Assembly: GCA_000381605.1 (NCBI GenBank)
Contig: KB906757.1
Span: 434,001-498,000, forward strand
DNA length: 64,000 nt
Direction of reading: 5' to 3'
From: Acidobacteriaceae bacterium KBS 89
GTDB taxonomy: Bacteria; Acidobacteriota; Terriglobia; Terriglobales; Acidobacteriaceae
Below, piece by piece: positions 18,478-28,116 of this stretch. Numbering within the stretch: the stretch's first letter is position 1; each line of letters begins with the position of its first letter. The notes beneath the pieces were generated by a model, which saw only the letters and a program-made list of their open reading frames with translations, was not told the origin of the DNA and searched no databases. A program made the translations under genes and the position numbers.

Positions 18478-20207
18478 AGCTGCGACTCCCCGGCCTCGTA
18501 GGCATGGTGATTCTCTTTTTGACAATGTCCTTCGCGCAGCAGCCCTACCCGCCTGCGGCCGGGAATTCTCCCCCTGCCTGGTTCGTCGATGTCGCCTCAA
18601 AGGCCGGCATTATCGTCCGCAATGTCAACGGCAGTGTCGAGTCCAAGCGTTACATCATCGAGGCCACCGGCTCCGGCGTCGCCATTCTCGACTACGACCG
18701 CGACGGTTGGCCCGACATCTTCCTCGTCAACGGCACTGCCCTCCCAGGCGCAAAGACCGAGGACGATCGTGACAAACCCACCAACCACCTCTTCCACAAC
18801 AATCATGACGGCACATTCACCGATGTCACCGCGAAGGCAGGTCTTGTCTCTACCGGATGGGGCCAGGGCGTCTGCGTCGGAGATTATTACAACGATGGAT
18901 ACGACGACATCTACGTCACCGGCTACGGCAAGAACCGCCTCTTCCACAATCAGGGCAACGGCACCTTCAAAGAGGTAGCCGAGCAGGCCGGCGTCGCCGG
19001 AACGGGTAAAGAGTGGGGCACCGGCTGTGCCTTTGTCGATTACAACCGTGACGGCAAGCTGGACCTCGCCGTCGCTAACTACGTGCACTTCGACCTCGCC
19101 CACACGCCCGAGCCGGGACAGAGCGCTGGATGCATCTGGAAGGGGGTTCCTGTCATGTGCGGCCCGCGCGGTCTCGAGAGCGCGCCGAACGTTCTCTACC
19201 ACAACCTTGGCGGAGGAAAATTCGAAGACGTCAGTAAGCGCAGTGGGTTCGAGCGCACCAACGGCCACTATTGCTTCTCCATCACCACATTCGACTACGA
19301 CGACGACGGCTGGCCCGACCTCTACGTTGCCTGCGACTCCACCCCTGCAATCCTCTATCGCAACAACCACGATGGGACCTTTACCGACACTGCCGCGGAC
19401 GCAGGCGTCGCCTTCAACGAGGACGGTCGCGAGCAGGCTGGCATGGGTTCAACGTCAGCCGACTACGACGGTGACGGCAAGCTGGATCTCTTCAAGACCA
19501 ACTTCTCCGACGACACCTCCACCCTCTACCGCAACAACGGCGACGCCACCTTCACTGATATGACCTACCCCGCTGGTCTCGGCATCAACACAGATGCGCT
19601 AGGTTGGGGAACCATGTTCGCCGATATCGACAATGACGGCTGGCCCGATCTTCTTGTGGTCAACGGTCACGTCTACCCCGAAGTCGACTCCGCCAAACTA
19701 GGCTCCTTCTACCGCGAACCCCGCTTCCTCTACTACAACCTCGGCAACGGCAAGTTCCGCGATGTCAGCAAAACGTCCGGCCCTGGTCTTGCTGAACCGC
19801 GTTCCAGCCGCGGCCTCGCCATCGCCGATCTCTTCAACGACGGCCGTCTCGAAGCAGTGATCAACAACCTCAGCGATCGGCCCATGCTCCTCGTCAACCT
19901 TGCAAAGAACCCGAACCACTGGCTCGGTCTGCATCTCGTCGGCACATCGTCCAACCGGGATGCAATCGGAGCGCGCGTGACCCTCCACTCGGCAAAGCGC
20001 CTCTGGGTCGATGAGGTGCGAAGCGGCTCAAGCTACAACTCCTCCAACGATCTCCGCCTCCACTTCGGCCTCGGTGCCGAGACGACCCTCACAAACATTC
20101 AGGTGCGCTGGCCGAGCGGTAAGATCGAACTCTTCCCGCCTCCTGCCTCGGTCGATCACCTGATCGAGTTGACCGAAGGAAAAGGCCACACGCCGCCAGC
20201 GCCGTAA
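18474..20207 (+). CDS. CRTAC1 family protein
   Basis: A 577-residue paralogue of the preceding gene. ATG 18474 sits in an ATGA overlap with the upstream stop and gives a Sec signal peptide (MKLRLPGLVGMVILFLTMSF, then AQQ). The frame extends further upstream inside the preceding gene but that part is a shadow. FG-GAP repeats with motifs DYDRDGWPD, DYYNDGYDD, DYNRDGKLD, DYDDDGWPD, DYDGDGKLD and DIDNDGWPD cover residues about 60-430. A C-terminal ASPIC/UnbV segment follows (HWLGLHLVG, then WVDEVRSGSSYNSSNDLRLH). Its C-terminal half aligns well with the truncated CRTAC1 gene at the left edge of the window. It is the last gene of the + strand block that begins with the AraR-like regulator. Function unknown. 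Confidence 0.9.
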   Translation: MKLRLPGLVGMVILFLTMSFAQQPYPPAAGNSPPAWFVDVASKAGIIVRNVNGSVESKRYIIEATGSGVAILDYDRDGWPDIFLVNGTALPGAKTEDDRDKPTNHLFHNNHDGTFTDVTAKAGLVSTGWGQGVCVGDYYNDGYDDIYVTGYGKNRLFHNQGNGTFKEVAEQAGVAGTGKEWGTGCAFVDYNRDGKLDLAVANYVHFDLAHTPEPGQSAGCIWKGVPVMCGPRGLESAPNVLYHNLGGGKFEDVSKRSGFERTNGHYCFSITTFDYDDDGWPDLYVACDSTPAILYRNNHDGTFTDTAADAGVAFNEDGREQAGMGSTSADYDGDGKLDLFKTNFSDDTSTLYRNNGDATFTDMTYPAGLGINTDALGWGTMFADIDNDGWPDLLVVNGHVYPEVDSAKLGSFYREPRFLYYNLGNGKFRDVSKTSGPGLAEPRSSRGLAIADLFNDGRLEAVINNLSDRPMLLVNLAKNPNHWLGLHLVGTSSNRDAIGARVTLHSAKRLWVDEVRSGSSYNSSNDLRLHFGLGAETTLTNIQVRWPSGKIELFPPPASVDHLIELTEGKGHTPPAP

Positions 20208-20226
20208 CACTCACTGAAGTGACGTC

Positions 20227-20988
20227 CTATCGGTTCGTCGCCATTTGGCTCAGTGCATCGCGAACCGCTGCAGGAGAAATCTTCAGAATTCCACTAAATG
20301 GAGCGTACATCTCCATAATGATGAAGATCGCAGCTGAGACCGCCAGAGCGCAGACAATCAGCGTTGCGACCACCGTGGAGTTGGACGGAGCGAACATTCC
20401 GAAACTCACAAATATAGCTATCAGCCACGACGTCACCACCATCAACAGGGGCATCGACATCGAAGTTTGCTCCGATTCGAGGAACATCAGCCAGTAAGTC
20501 TTTTTCAACTCTAGAGTCAAAGACGCGACCTGCGCTTTTGCGGTAGCCTGGACGTCATTCTTCGGAACTAACACGCTCAGTTGTGCATAAACACTTTCGC
20601 CATTGTTCTTCGGCTTGAGTTCAAACGAGCCCGCACCCTTTTTGGGCCAAATCCTATCGACGGCATCCTCAACAAACCGCCGAGCCTCGATACGCGTCTC
20701 CTTTGTCTCTGGACCATACACGGCCAGCATGCTGTCCAGAAGAATAATCTGCGAAGACATCACCGCGACCTCGTTCTTTTGACCGTCGTAGTACGTCTTC
20801 GCCGAGGAGACTAGCATCCCGAGAACCAGACCGGTCATTGTTACAATCAGGCCAATTGCAAGCCTCACCGTATCTTTTGCATCCGCTCCCAGATGCTCGA
20901 GTGGAAGAGCTCGCCGCAGAAACATACCTGCAAGTGCTCCTCCGAAAATAAAGGCAAACACCAGGGAACTCACTGTTAAGGAATGCAT
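20227..20988 (-). CDS. DUF4239 membrane protein
   Basis: A 253-residue inner-membrane protein with four predicted helices: residues about 6-25 (SSLVFAFIFGGALAGMFL), 42-61 (VRLAIGLIVTMTGLVLGMLV), 176-198 (MPLLMVVTSWLIAIFVSFGM) and 202-227. A soluble segment lies between helices 2 and 3. The patterns SSAKTYYDGQKNEV and SSQIILLDSML just after helix 2 are typical of DUF4239 proteins, which are distantly bestrophin-like. No transported species can be named. It is convergent with the CRTAC1 gene, only 19 bases apart, and stands alone on its strand. Confidence 0.75.
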   Translation of the reverse strand: MHSLTVSSLVFAFIFGGALAGMFLRRALPLEHLGADAKDTVRLAIGLIVTMTGLVLGMLVSSAKTYYDGQKNEVAVMSSQIILLDSMLAVYGPETKETRIEARRFVEDAVDRIWPKKGAGSFELKPKNNGESVYAQLSVLVPKNDVQATAKAQVASLTLELKKTYWLMFLESEQTSMSMPLLMVVTSWLIAIFVSFGMFAPSNSTVVATLIVCALAVSAAIFIIMEMYAPFSGILKISPAAVRDALSQMATNR

Positions 20989-21387
20989 AGACCTTCGAGT
21001 CTCCTTTTCGTTTTACCTAAGCTTCCGCAGTGTGAAGCGAATCGACTGCACGACAGATATTGCACGATGAGTTCGTTTCGCCGGACTGATCTTTGTGGCC
21101 ATGTCATACATTCGATTCACGCCAACCAACTCAGAAAAGCGCAGAGAAACGGGTTCTCGCACCTGTCTTCGCTCGGCGCAATCTTATTTCCGCTAAGAGG
21201 AGCCATACTAGCTTCCACTTGCAATCAAGCCGGAGCAACTGTAGAACTGCCAGTTGTTCCGCAAAAATAGTGCGAGTAATCGACGTAGCAAGCCAACTCC
21301 GCATAACATGCGCGATGATCGATAAGTTATTGTTAATACCATCGTTAGACCCTGCAAGGAACTCTCAGAATTCATAAGGACTTCTCA
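20989..21387. other. Intergenic region upstream of nhaA
   Basis: Roughly 400 bases between divergent genes. It should carry promoters for the DUF4239 gene and nhaA, but I recognise no strong promoter, RNA motif or gene. AAGGA lies 7 bases before the nhaA start. Confidence 0.5.
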
Positions 21388-22743
21388 ATGGAAAACTTGC
21401 AGCCAACGCGCTCGGGACGGACTGCAGTTACAAAGTCGGCCCGAGCTCCTATCGATGTACTCACCAGCCCTTTCACACGGTTTGCGGAGATGGAGGCGTC
21501 AGGCGGAGTTCTCCTGCTGGCCGCAACCGTCATCGCCCTCGTCTGGGCCAACTCCCCGTGGGAACACGGTTACCACGCACTCTGGGATAAGGAAGTTAGC
21601 GCAGGGTTCGGACCCACTGTATTAACCTGGAGCCGACACCTCTGGGTGAACGACGGCCTGATGTCTATCTTCTTTTTCCTGGTCGGCCTCGAGATCAAGC
21701 GCGAACTGCTGATCGGCGAACTATCGTCCATCAAGAGAGCGGCGTTCCCATTCCTCGCGGCAATCGGAGGGTGCGTGTTGCCCGCCGTGCTCTACCTCGC
21801 GATCAATCACGGCACTCCTCAGGCCAATGCATGGGGAATTCCTATGGCAACCGATATCGCCTTCTCCCTCGGCATCCTCGCCCTTCTTGGAGATCGCGTA
21901 CCCGTCTCACTGAAGCTTTTTGTCGCCGCTCTGGCAATTGCCGACGACATCATTGCAGTCATTGTCATCGCAGTCTTCTATACGGCTCAACTGAACTTCG
22001 TGTACATGGCATTTGGAGTAGTCGGGCTCGGACTTTCCTACGCCGCCAACAAGGTTGGCGTACGAAATCCCCGGGTATACGCCCTAGTCGGAATATTGGT
22101 GTGGTTCGCCGTGATGCACTCCGGCGTGCACGCGACGATAGCGGGCGTCATGCTGGCCTTCACCATCCCATGCAACAGTTCGACCGGGAAGCCACAATTC
22201 GTCGAGAAGCAGCAACGTTTGCTTCATCGGTTCGAAGCGGCACCACCAGACTCAGAGGAAGCGCAAGCCGCGCTCCACTCGATGGAACGGGAGTGCGTTC
22301 AAATGGAGTCACCCTTGCATCGAATCGAGCACGCGCTTCAACCTTGGGTGAGCTTCGTCATCATGCCTCTCTTCGCCTTCTCAAATGCGGGCGTGCACGT
22401 GCTCGGTAATCTGGCAGCCGCCGTCAAACATCCAGTTACGATCGGTGTTGCTCTCGGCTTGCTCCTGGGCAAGCCGTTCGGAATTACCGCATTTGCATGG
22501 GCAGCGGAAAGGCTGAAGTTGGCTGCGCGCCCCTCAGCCGTCAATTGGATGCAGATCTTTGCCGCAAGTTGGGTTTGCGGTATCGGTTTCACCATGTCTC
22601 TTTTTATCGCAACACTAGCACTCCCCGAAGGCGGCCTGTTGGATCTTGCAAAGATCGGAACACTGGCGGCCTCCGTGATTGCGGGCTGTGTTGGAAGTTT
22701 TCTCCTGCTGAGATCCAGACCCGGAGTTTCACCGATCGCTTGA
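21388..22743 (+). CDS. nhaA: Na+/H+ antiporter NhaA
   Basis: A 451-residue inner-membrane antiporter that exports Na+ in exchange for protons, for pH and sodium homeostasis. AAGGA lies 7 bases before ATG 21388. Key residues are in place: Asp156 in PMATDIAFSLG and the pair Asp186-Asp187 in AIADDIIAVIVIAVFY, matching the ion-binding Asp163/164 of the E. coli protein. Also present are the GLEIKREL motif in the early helices, LLGKPFGI with the functional Lys, and GIGFTMSLFI. It is about 60 residues longer than the E. coli protein because of an N-terminal extension and a hydrophilic insertion (roughly residues 265-310). It stands as a single gene between unrelated neighbours. Confidence 0.95.
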   Translation: MENLQPTRSGRTAVTKSARAPIDVLTSPFTRFAEMEASGGVLLLAATVIALVWANSPWEHGYHALWDKEVSAGFGPTVLTWSRHLWVNDGLMSIFFFLVGLEIKRELLIGELSSIKRAAFPFLAAIGGCVLPAVLYLAINHGTPQANAWGIPMATDIAFSLGILALLGDRVPVSLKLFVAALAIADDIIAVIVIAVFYTAQLNFVYMAFGVVGLGLSYAANKVGVRNPRVYALVGILVWFAVMHSGVHATIAGVMLAFTIPCNSSTGKPQFVEKQQRLLHRFEAAPPDSEEAQAALHSMERECVQMESPLHRIEHALQPWVSFVIMPLFAFSNAGVHVLGNLAAAVKHPVTIGVALGLLLGKPFGITAFAWAAERLKLAARPSAVNWMQIFAASWVCGIGFTMSLFIATLALPEGGLLDLAKIGTLAASVIAGCVGSFLLLRSRPGVSPIA

Positions 22744-22774
22744 CGCCTTCGCCCGACCAGACTTCACGAATGCT

Positions 22775-24328
22775 CTAAGTGACCGGAGCAGGATTAAAGA
22801 GCGCAAGATCATTGTGCAGACTCCAGTGGTCCGCCCATGTCTGTTTACGACCACTCGCGACATCAAGTATCAGTTGGAAGAGTTGTGTGCCGACCTCCTC
22901 GATGGTCGCATCGCCAGTCGCGATGGTGCCTGCATCGATGTCGATCAGATCGGACCATCGGCCTGCCAGCTCTGACCGCGACGCCACTTTGATCACCGGA
23001 GCCATGGCGAGGCCGTAGGGCGTGCCTCGCCCCGTGGTGAAGACATGCATGTTCATCGACGCCGCAAGTTGCAGCGTTCCGCAGATGAAGTCGCTGGCCG
23101 GAGTCGCGGCAAAGATCAGGCCCTTGGTCGTGACGCGTTCGCCCGGCCCGATGACACCGGCAATGGCGCTCGTGCCCGCTTTTGCCGTTGAACCAAGCGC
23201 CTTCTCCACGATGTTCGTCAGGCCGCCCTTCTTATTTCCGGGAGTGGGATTGGCGCTGCGATCCGCCCCTCCGCGAGCCAGATAGGCGTCGTACCAGGCC
23301 ATCTCGCGTATGAGATCACGAGCGACCCGTTCGTCGGCGGCGCGCGCGGTGAGCAGATGAATTGCGTCACGGACCTCGGTGACCTCAGAGAACATGACTG
23401 TAGCCCCAGCGCGCACCAACAAATCGGACGCGTAACCGACCGCCGGATTCGCCGTCACCCCTGAGAATGCGTCGCTGCCGCCACATTGCAATCCAACGAC
23501 AAGATCGGACGCTGGCCGCGTGACGCGCGTCCTCCGATTCAGCTCCGCGAGCCGCCGTTCTGCGAGTTCCATGATGGCCGTCACCATATCGCCGAAGCTG
23601 TGGTGTTGCTCATCCTGCATGCGAACGACATAAGGAGCTGCGGCAAGAATAGGCAGCGTGCTGGACGGCAGTAGTCGCACCGGCTGCAACTTCTCACAAC
23701 CCAGGCTGACGACCATAGGCGCGCCTCCAAGGTTGGGATTCAGACTGAGATTGCGCAGCGTACGAATAGGAATCTCGGCACCCGGGGCATCGATCGCAAC
23801 CCCACAGCCATAGTTATGCGTGAGAGCAATTACATCGTCAACGTTTGGATATCGCGGCAAAACTTCGGCCTTGATGCGCTTGACGGCAAAGTCCACTGTG
23901 GCTGCGACGCATTGCACAGTCGTTGTGATTCCCAGAATATTCTTCGTCCCCACAGATCCGTCATCGTTGAGAAAGCCCTCAAAGGTATAGCCCTCAAGCG
24001 GAGGCATGGACTGTGGCGCCTCGGTCGCAAGCGGCAGATTATCGAGCGACGGTGCAACCGGCAAACGCATCCGCTCCTCGTGTACCCAACTGCCTTTGGC
24101 AATGGCACGCTCTGCGAATCCGATGATCGAGCCGTAGCGCAGTATGGGCGCACCGGCTGCAATATCCTCGAGCGCAACTTTGTGCGCCTCGGGAATGTCC
24201 TCCAACAACGTCAGCCCCGAATCGAACTGGGTTCCCGCACGCAAACCGCCCTCGTTCACGATGATGGCGACCGTGTCGAGCTGATGCACCTTCACGTAGA
24301 GAGGGCGTAACTCTTTTCCGCTAGACAT
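22775..24328 (-). CDS. garD: D-galactarate dehydratase (UxaA/GarD family)
   Basis: A 517-residue protein of the altronate/galactarate dehydratase family. AGGA lies 7 bases before the ATG. The N-terminal 80 residues are a SAF-like domain ([16 protein letters not shown], then [20 protein letters not shown]). The main part has [16 protein letters not shown], the Cys-containing THNYGCG motif, [20 protein letters not shown] and [11 protein letters not shown]. The reaction would be dehydration of D-galactarate to 5-dehydro-4-deoxy-D-glucarate. Length matches E. coli GarD (523). Context decides between altronate and galactarate: the gene lies 38 bases downstream of glucarate dehydratase, in an operon with the permease and the next pathway enzyme. 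Confidence 0.87.
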   Translation of the reverse strand: MSSGKELRPLYVKVHQLDTVAIIVNEGGLRAGTQFDSGLTLLEDIPEAHKVALEDIAAGAPILRYGSIIGFAERAIAKGSWVHEERMRLPVAPSLDNLPLATEAPQSMPPLEGYTFEGFLNDDGSVGTKNILGITTTVQCVAATVDFAVKRIKAEVLPRYPNVDDVIALTHNYGCGVAIDAPGAEIPIRTLRNLSLNPNLGGAPMVVSLGCEKLQPVRLLPSSTLPILAAAPYVVRMQDEQHHSFGDMVTAIMELAERRLAELNRRTRVTRPASDLVVGLQCGGSDAFSGVTANPAVGYASDLLVRAGATVMFSEVTEVRDAIHLLTARAADERVARDLIREMAWYDAYLARGGADRSANPTPGNKKGGLTNIVEKALGSTAKAGTSAIAGVIGPGERVTTKGLIFAATPASDFICGTLQLAASMNMHVFTTGRGTPYGLAMAPVIKVASRSELAGRWSDLIDIDAGTIATGDATIEEVGTQLFQLILDVASGRKQTWADHWSLHNDLALFNPAPVT

Positions 24329-24366
24329 GAAAACTTCCTCGTGTAATTTCTATCGCTAGGGAACAT

Positions 24367-25710
24367 CTACGAAACCAGGCAAGGGCGTTTGGGATTGAAT
24401 CTCCAGCCCGGCACAAGGAACTGCATAGCCTTCGCATCGTCTCGTGCTCCCAGTTCCATCGTATTGTAGAGCGCATGGGCACGCTCAATCTGTCCCTCAT
24501 CAATTTCAAGGCCAAGGCCCGGACGATCTGGCACGTCAATTCTGCCACCAGTGATTTGCAACGGCTCCCTGGTGAGGCGCTGGCCGTCCTGCCAGATCCA
24601 ATGCGTATCGATTGCAGTAATCTTGCCCGGCGCGGCCGCAGCCACATGCGTGAACATCGCCAGGGAGATGTCGAAGTGATTATTCGAATGAGATCCCCAC
24701 GTGAGACCCCAGTCGCGGCAAAGCTGCGCAACCCGCACCGACCCTTGCATCGTCCAGAAGTGTGGATCGGCAAGCGGAATGTCGATGGCATTCAGTTGAA
24801 TCGCGTGCTTCAGTTCGCGCCAGTCGGTTGCAATCATATTGGTTGCCGTGGGCATGCCGGTGGCGTGACGAAACTCTGCCATGATCTCGCGACCAGAGAA
24901 ACCTCGCTCAGCTCCACAAGGGTCCTCTGCATAAGCGAGGACATGCTGCTTGCCCTTGCAAAGCCGGACCGCCTCATCGAGCGACCATGCTCCGTTCGGG
25001 TCCAACGTGATGCGTGCATCCGGAAAGCGCTCCGCGAGGGCAGTCACCGTCTCCATCTCTTGCGTGCCGCCCAGCACTCCGCCCTTGAGTTTGTAGTCGT
25101 TGAATCCATAACGCGCGTGCGCAGCCTCTGCCAGTCGCAGCACGGCGTCGGTGCTGAGCGCTTCTTCATGCCGCAGGCGCAGCCATGCATCGTCTGCGTT
25201 CGTTTCACTGCGGTAGGGCAAGTCTGTCTTTCGTCGATCACCGACAAAGAACAAATAGCCGAGAACGTCGACGCTCGAACGCTGCTGGCCGTCACCCAGA
25301 AGGGCCGCAACCGGCAGCGAAAGAAACTGTCCAAGCAAATCGAGCAGCGCCGACTCGATCGCCGTCAACGCATGCACTGTAGTTCGTAGGTCAAAGGTCT
25401 GTAGCCCGCGCCCTTCATCGTCGCGATCCGCAAAACGCACCCGCACCGCATTCAGAATCGCATTGTAGCCAGACAAAGGCTGCCCTACAACAAGCGGCCG
25501 CGACTCTTCGAGCACGCGACGAATCTTCTCGCCACCAGGAACCTCACCCACACCCGTGTGGCCTGCATTGTCCGTGAGCAGGACGACATTGCGCGTGAAA
25601 AACGGAGCATGCGCTCCGCTCAAGTTCAGCAACATGGCGTCGTGCCCGGCCACAGGGATCACCCTCATGGTGGTGACTAAGGGCGTTTTAGTTGTCTCTA
25701 TCGGGTTCAT
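24367..25710 (-). CDS. gudD: Glucarate dehydratase (enolase superfamily)
   Basis: A 447-residue enzyme converting D-glucarate to 5-dehydro-4-deoxy-D-glucarate. I chose the start at 25710 ([20 protein letters not shown]) because it gives the length of E. coli GudD (446) and leaves a 25-base gap to the permease gene. Catalytic features of the mandelate-racemase/glucarate group are visible: Lys207-x-Lys209 in [12 protein letters not shown], metal ligands Asp237 in LDPNGAWSL and Glu262 in YAEDPCGAE, Asn291 in [10 protein letters not shown], and His341 in [11 protein letters not shown]. It is the central gene of the sugar-acid operon. Product shared with the neighbouring galactarate dehydratase. 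Confidence 0.93.
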   Translation of the reverse strand: MNPIETTKTPLVTTMRVIPVAGHDAMLLNLSGAHAPFFTRNVVLLTDNAGHTGVGEVPGGEKIRRVLEESRPLVVGQPLSGYNAILNAVRVRFADRDDEGRGLQTFDLRTTVHALTAIESALLDLLGQFLSLPVAALLGDGQQRSSVDVLGYLFFVGDRRKTDLPYRSETNADDAWLRLRHEEALSTDAVLRLAEAAHARYGFNDYKLKGGVLGGTQEMETVTALAERFPDARITLDPNGAWSLDEAVRLCKGKQHVLAYAEDPCGAERGFSGREIMAEFRHATGMPTATNMIATDWRELKHAIQLNAIDIPLADPHFWTMQGSVRVAQLCRDWGLTWGSHSNNHFDISLAMFTHVAAAAPGKITAIDTHWIWQDGQRLTREPLQITGGRIDVPDRPGLGLEIDEGQIERAHALYNTMELGARDDAKAMQFLVPGWRFNPKRPCLVS

Positions 25711-25735
25711 TGATTTTTCCGAGCCCAACTCCGCC

Positions 25736-27073
25736 TTACATCGTTGTCGTGCGCGGCGCGGGAGAAAGCTCAAGCCGTTTGATCTCACCGACAATTACAA
25801 CATAGCTAAAAATAGCCATCAGCGCCGTTATCCCAACGAAGATCAGCGCATCATTGAACGAGCCGGTCTTCTGCACCAGGTATCCAATCACGATCGGCGT
25901 CGTGATGCCTGCCATGTTGCCGAACAGATTGAAGAGCCCGCCGTTCAGACCAATCAACTCCTTCGGAGAAGTATCAGCGATCACCGTCCAGCCCAAAGCG
26001 CCAAAGCCTTTGCCAAAGAAGGCCAGCGACATCAGAAACATCACCAGCGCCTGTACGTTCGTGTAGTTGCACGCGATCATCGTGACGGACAGCAGCATAC
26101 CGGCAATGATAGGCGCCTTCCGCGCAAACGTAAGCGATCGGCCTCGTCGCAGCAGCGCGTCAGAACACAGGCCGCCAAGAACACCTCCGATGGAACCGCA
26201 CAACGCCGGCAGTGCCGCGGCGAACCCGCCCCGAAGAATGGACATGTGCCGGGCCTGCACCAGATAAACAGGAAACCACGTAAGAAAAAAATACGTCAGC
26301 GTCGTGATGCAGAACTGCCCAAGGTAGATTCCGATCAACATCCGCTGATGGAGCAATTGACTGACACCGGACCAGCTCAGCGGATTGCCACTCGATTTTG
26401 CTCCTGCCACACGGTCGACGTTGACCAACCCGCCGCCTCGCTCGATGACCTCGATCTCCGTCTGCGAAATTAGTGGATGGTCTTTCACGTTGTAGACCGT
26501 CTTCCACCACACGAACGTAAGTACGAAACCGAACAGGCCCATAAACCAGAAGCAGCTTCGCCAGCCGTAAGAATGGGTCAACCAGCCAAACAGCGGGGCA
26601 AAGACCACGAGAGCAAAATACTGCGAAGCGTTGAAGATCGCAGACGCTCCCCCGCGCTCCGCTGTAGGAAACCACGCAGCGACAATACGCCCGTTTCCCG
26701 GAAAGACCGGCGACTGCGCCAGGCCGGAGAGGAGCCGGAGAATGAAAATCGCGCTGAAAATCCACGCCGTCACGAGATAACCGGTGAATCCGATCAGAAA
26801 TGCGCAGATCGTCCAGCAAACAATGCTGATGCCGTACACACGCTTGGAGCCGAACCGATCCAGCAATCCACCGGAGGGCAGCTGCCCTAGGACATAAGCC
26901 CAACTAAAGCCGGAGAGCAAAAAACCCAGCTTCACCGGATCCAGCGAAAGCTCCTTCTGCATCGCTGCACCTGCGATGGACAGCGCGACCCTGTCTCCGT
27001 AGCTGAAGCAGCTGGCGACGAACAACATCGTGACAATGAGGTAGCGTATGTGGGTCGGCTTCGCGACAGTCAT
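25736..27073 (-). CDS. MFS transporter, probable glucarate/galactarate permease
   Basis: A 12-helix MFS permease of 445 residues, of the anion:cation symporter (GudP/GarP/ExuT) type. The N-terminal start used is [11 protein letters not shown] (27073); an upstream ATG at 27106 would overlap the preceding gene. Motifs seen: [20 protein letters not shown] in helix 1, [19 protein letters not shown] after helix 2, then [20 protein letters not shown] and [20 protein letters not shown]. These match sugar-acid permeases. It sits between the keto-acid dehydratase and glucarate dehydratase genes, with gaps of 16 and 25 bases, so sugar-acid uptake is strongly suggested by context. Confidence 0.88.
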   Translation of the reverse strand: MTVAKPTHIRYLIVTMLFVASCFSYGDRVALSIAGAAMQKELSLDPVKLGFLLSGFSWAYVLGQLPSGGLLDRFGSKRVYGISIVCWTICAFLIGFTGYLVTAWIFSAIFILRLLSGLAQSPVFPGNGRIVAAWFPTAERGGASAIFNASQYFALVVFAPLFGWLTHSYGWRSCFWFMGLFGFVLTFVWWKTVYNVKDHPLISQTEIEVIERGGGLVNVDRVAGAKSSGNPLSWSGVSQLLHQRMLIGIYLGQFCITTLTYFFLTWFPVYLVQARHMSILRGGFAAALPALCGSIGGVLGGLCSDALLRRGRSLTFARKAPIIAGMLLSVTMIACNYTNVQALVMFLMSLAFFGKGFGALGWTVIADTSPKELIGLNGGLFNLFGNMAGITTPIVIGYLVQKTGSFNDALIFVGITALMAIFSYVVIVGEIKRLELSPAPRTTTM

Positions 27074-27089
27074 CGATCTCACGGTGGGC

Positions 27090-28004
27090 TCATTTGCGGT
27101 CTGCAATCAACTTGGTCAACGCGTCCATCTCGCCCGGATCGAGATCGGTAAGTGGCGTACGGACAGGCCCCGCCGGCCTGCCAACTGCGCGCATGCCCGC
27201 TTTGACGATCGACACCGCATACCCTTTACGCCGATTACGAATATCGATATAGGGCAGAACAAAATCACGCAATTGTTGGAAGACCTCTTCGTGATCGCGG
27301 CGGCGGACCGCGGCGTAAAAGCTCTGAGCGAACTGAGGAAGAAAGTTGAAGATCGCTGAGGAATAGGTAGTCACGCCCATCTCAAGATAGGGCAACGCAA
27401 AGGTCTCAGCGGTCGGCAGGCCGCCGATATAAGTAAGCCGGTCCCCCATCCGAGCATAGATGCGGGTCATCAGCTCAATGTCGCCGTATCCATCCTTGAA
27501 TCCGACAAGATTTGGGCAGCGCGCGCACAGCTGCTCCAGCGTTACTTCATTGATGATGGCGTTGTCGCGGTTATAGAAGATGACCCCAAGACTGGTGGAA
27601 GCGCACACCGCCTCAACATGCGCCATAATTCCCGCCGGTTCAGCGTTGAGCAGATACGGAGGCAACAGCAGAATCCCGTCGGCTCCCGCAGCTTCCGCGG
27701 CCTGCGCGAACTGTTTCGCCATCGCCGTGCCATATCCACAGCCAGCGACCACCGGCACACGATGATCTGTCTGTGCCACCGCGGCCGAAACCACCGTCGA
27801 AAACTCCTGGAGCGTAAGCGAAAAGAACTCGCCCGTTCCGCCCGCGGCAAACAGTCCAGCCGGTTTGTGCTGCAGCAGCCACTCAAGATGTTCGCGATAC
27901 GGGCCCTCGTCGAACGCGCCGGCCTCGGTGAAATGCGTAACGGGAAAGGAGAGTAGTCCAGCTCCTATTTTTTTTGCAAACTCTTCCGCGGACATCGGGG
28001 TCAT
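27090..28004 (-). CDS. kdgD: 5-dehydro-4-deoxyglucarate dehydratase (DHDPS family)
   Basis: A 304-residue TIM-barrel enzyme of the dihydrodipicolinate synthase/N-acetylneuraminate lyase family. It would decarboxylate and dehydrate 5-dehydro-4-deoxy-D-glucarate to 2-oxoglutarate semialdehyde. Visible family features: GGTGEFFSL (residues 55-63) that binds the pyruvyl group, Tyr144 in VIFYNRDN, and the Schiff-base Lys170 in [10 protein letters not shown]. The FKDGYGD and YNRDN forms are characteristic of the KdgD branch rather than DapA. AAGGA lies before the ATG at 28004. It is the first gene of the glucarate/galactarate operon, upstream of permease, gudD and garD. The following dehydrogenase is absent from the window. 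Confidence 0.9.
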   Translation of the reverse strand: MTPMSAEEFAKKIGAGLLSFPVTHFTEAGAFDEGPYREHLEWLLQHKPAGLFAAGGTGEFFSLTLQEFSTVVSAAVAQTDHRVPVVAGCGYGTAMAKQFAQAAEAAGADGILLLPPYLLNAEPAGIMAHVEAVCASTSLGVIFYNRDNAIINEVTLEQLCARCPNLVGFKDGYGDIELMTRIYARMGDRLTYIGGLPTAETFALPYLEMGVTTYSSAIFNFLPQFAQSFYAAVRRRDHEEVFQQLRDFVLPYIDIRNRRKGYAVSIVKAGMRAVGRPAGPVRTPLTDLDPGEMDALTKLIADRK

Positions 28005-28116
28005 AGCTTTCCTTGAATCCAGATCGCGTAACGCATGCTACAGGTCACGCACCGTGATTAACGTATCATCCTTGTTCAACCAACTCCGGGTCCTTGCGCC
28101 GCTGTCGGCGTTTCCC

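Noticed and set aside
18597..19370. Long antisense frames in the CRTAC1 genes (also 16618-17430)
   Set aside because: They arise from the repetitive Asp/Gly codons of the sense genes; their products are low-complexity Val/Ala/Glu strings.
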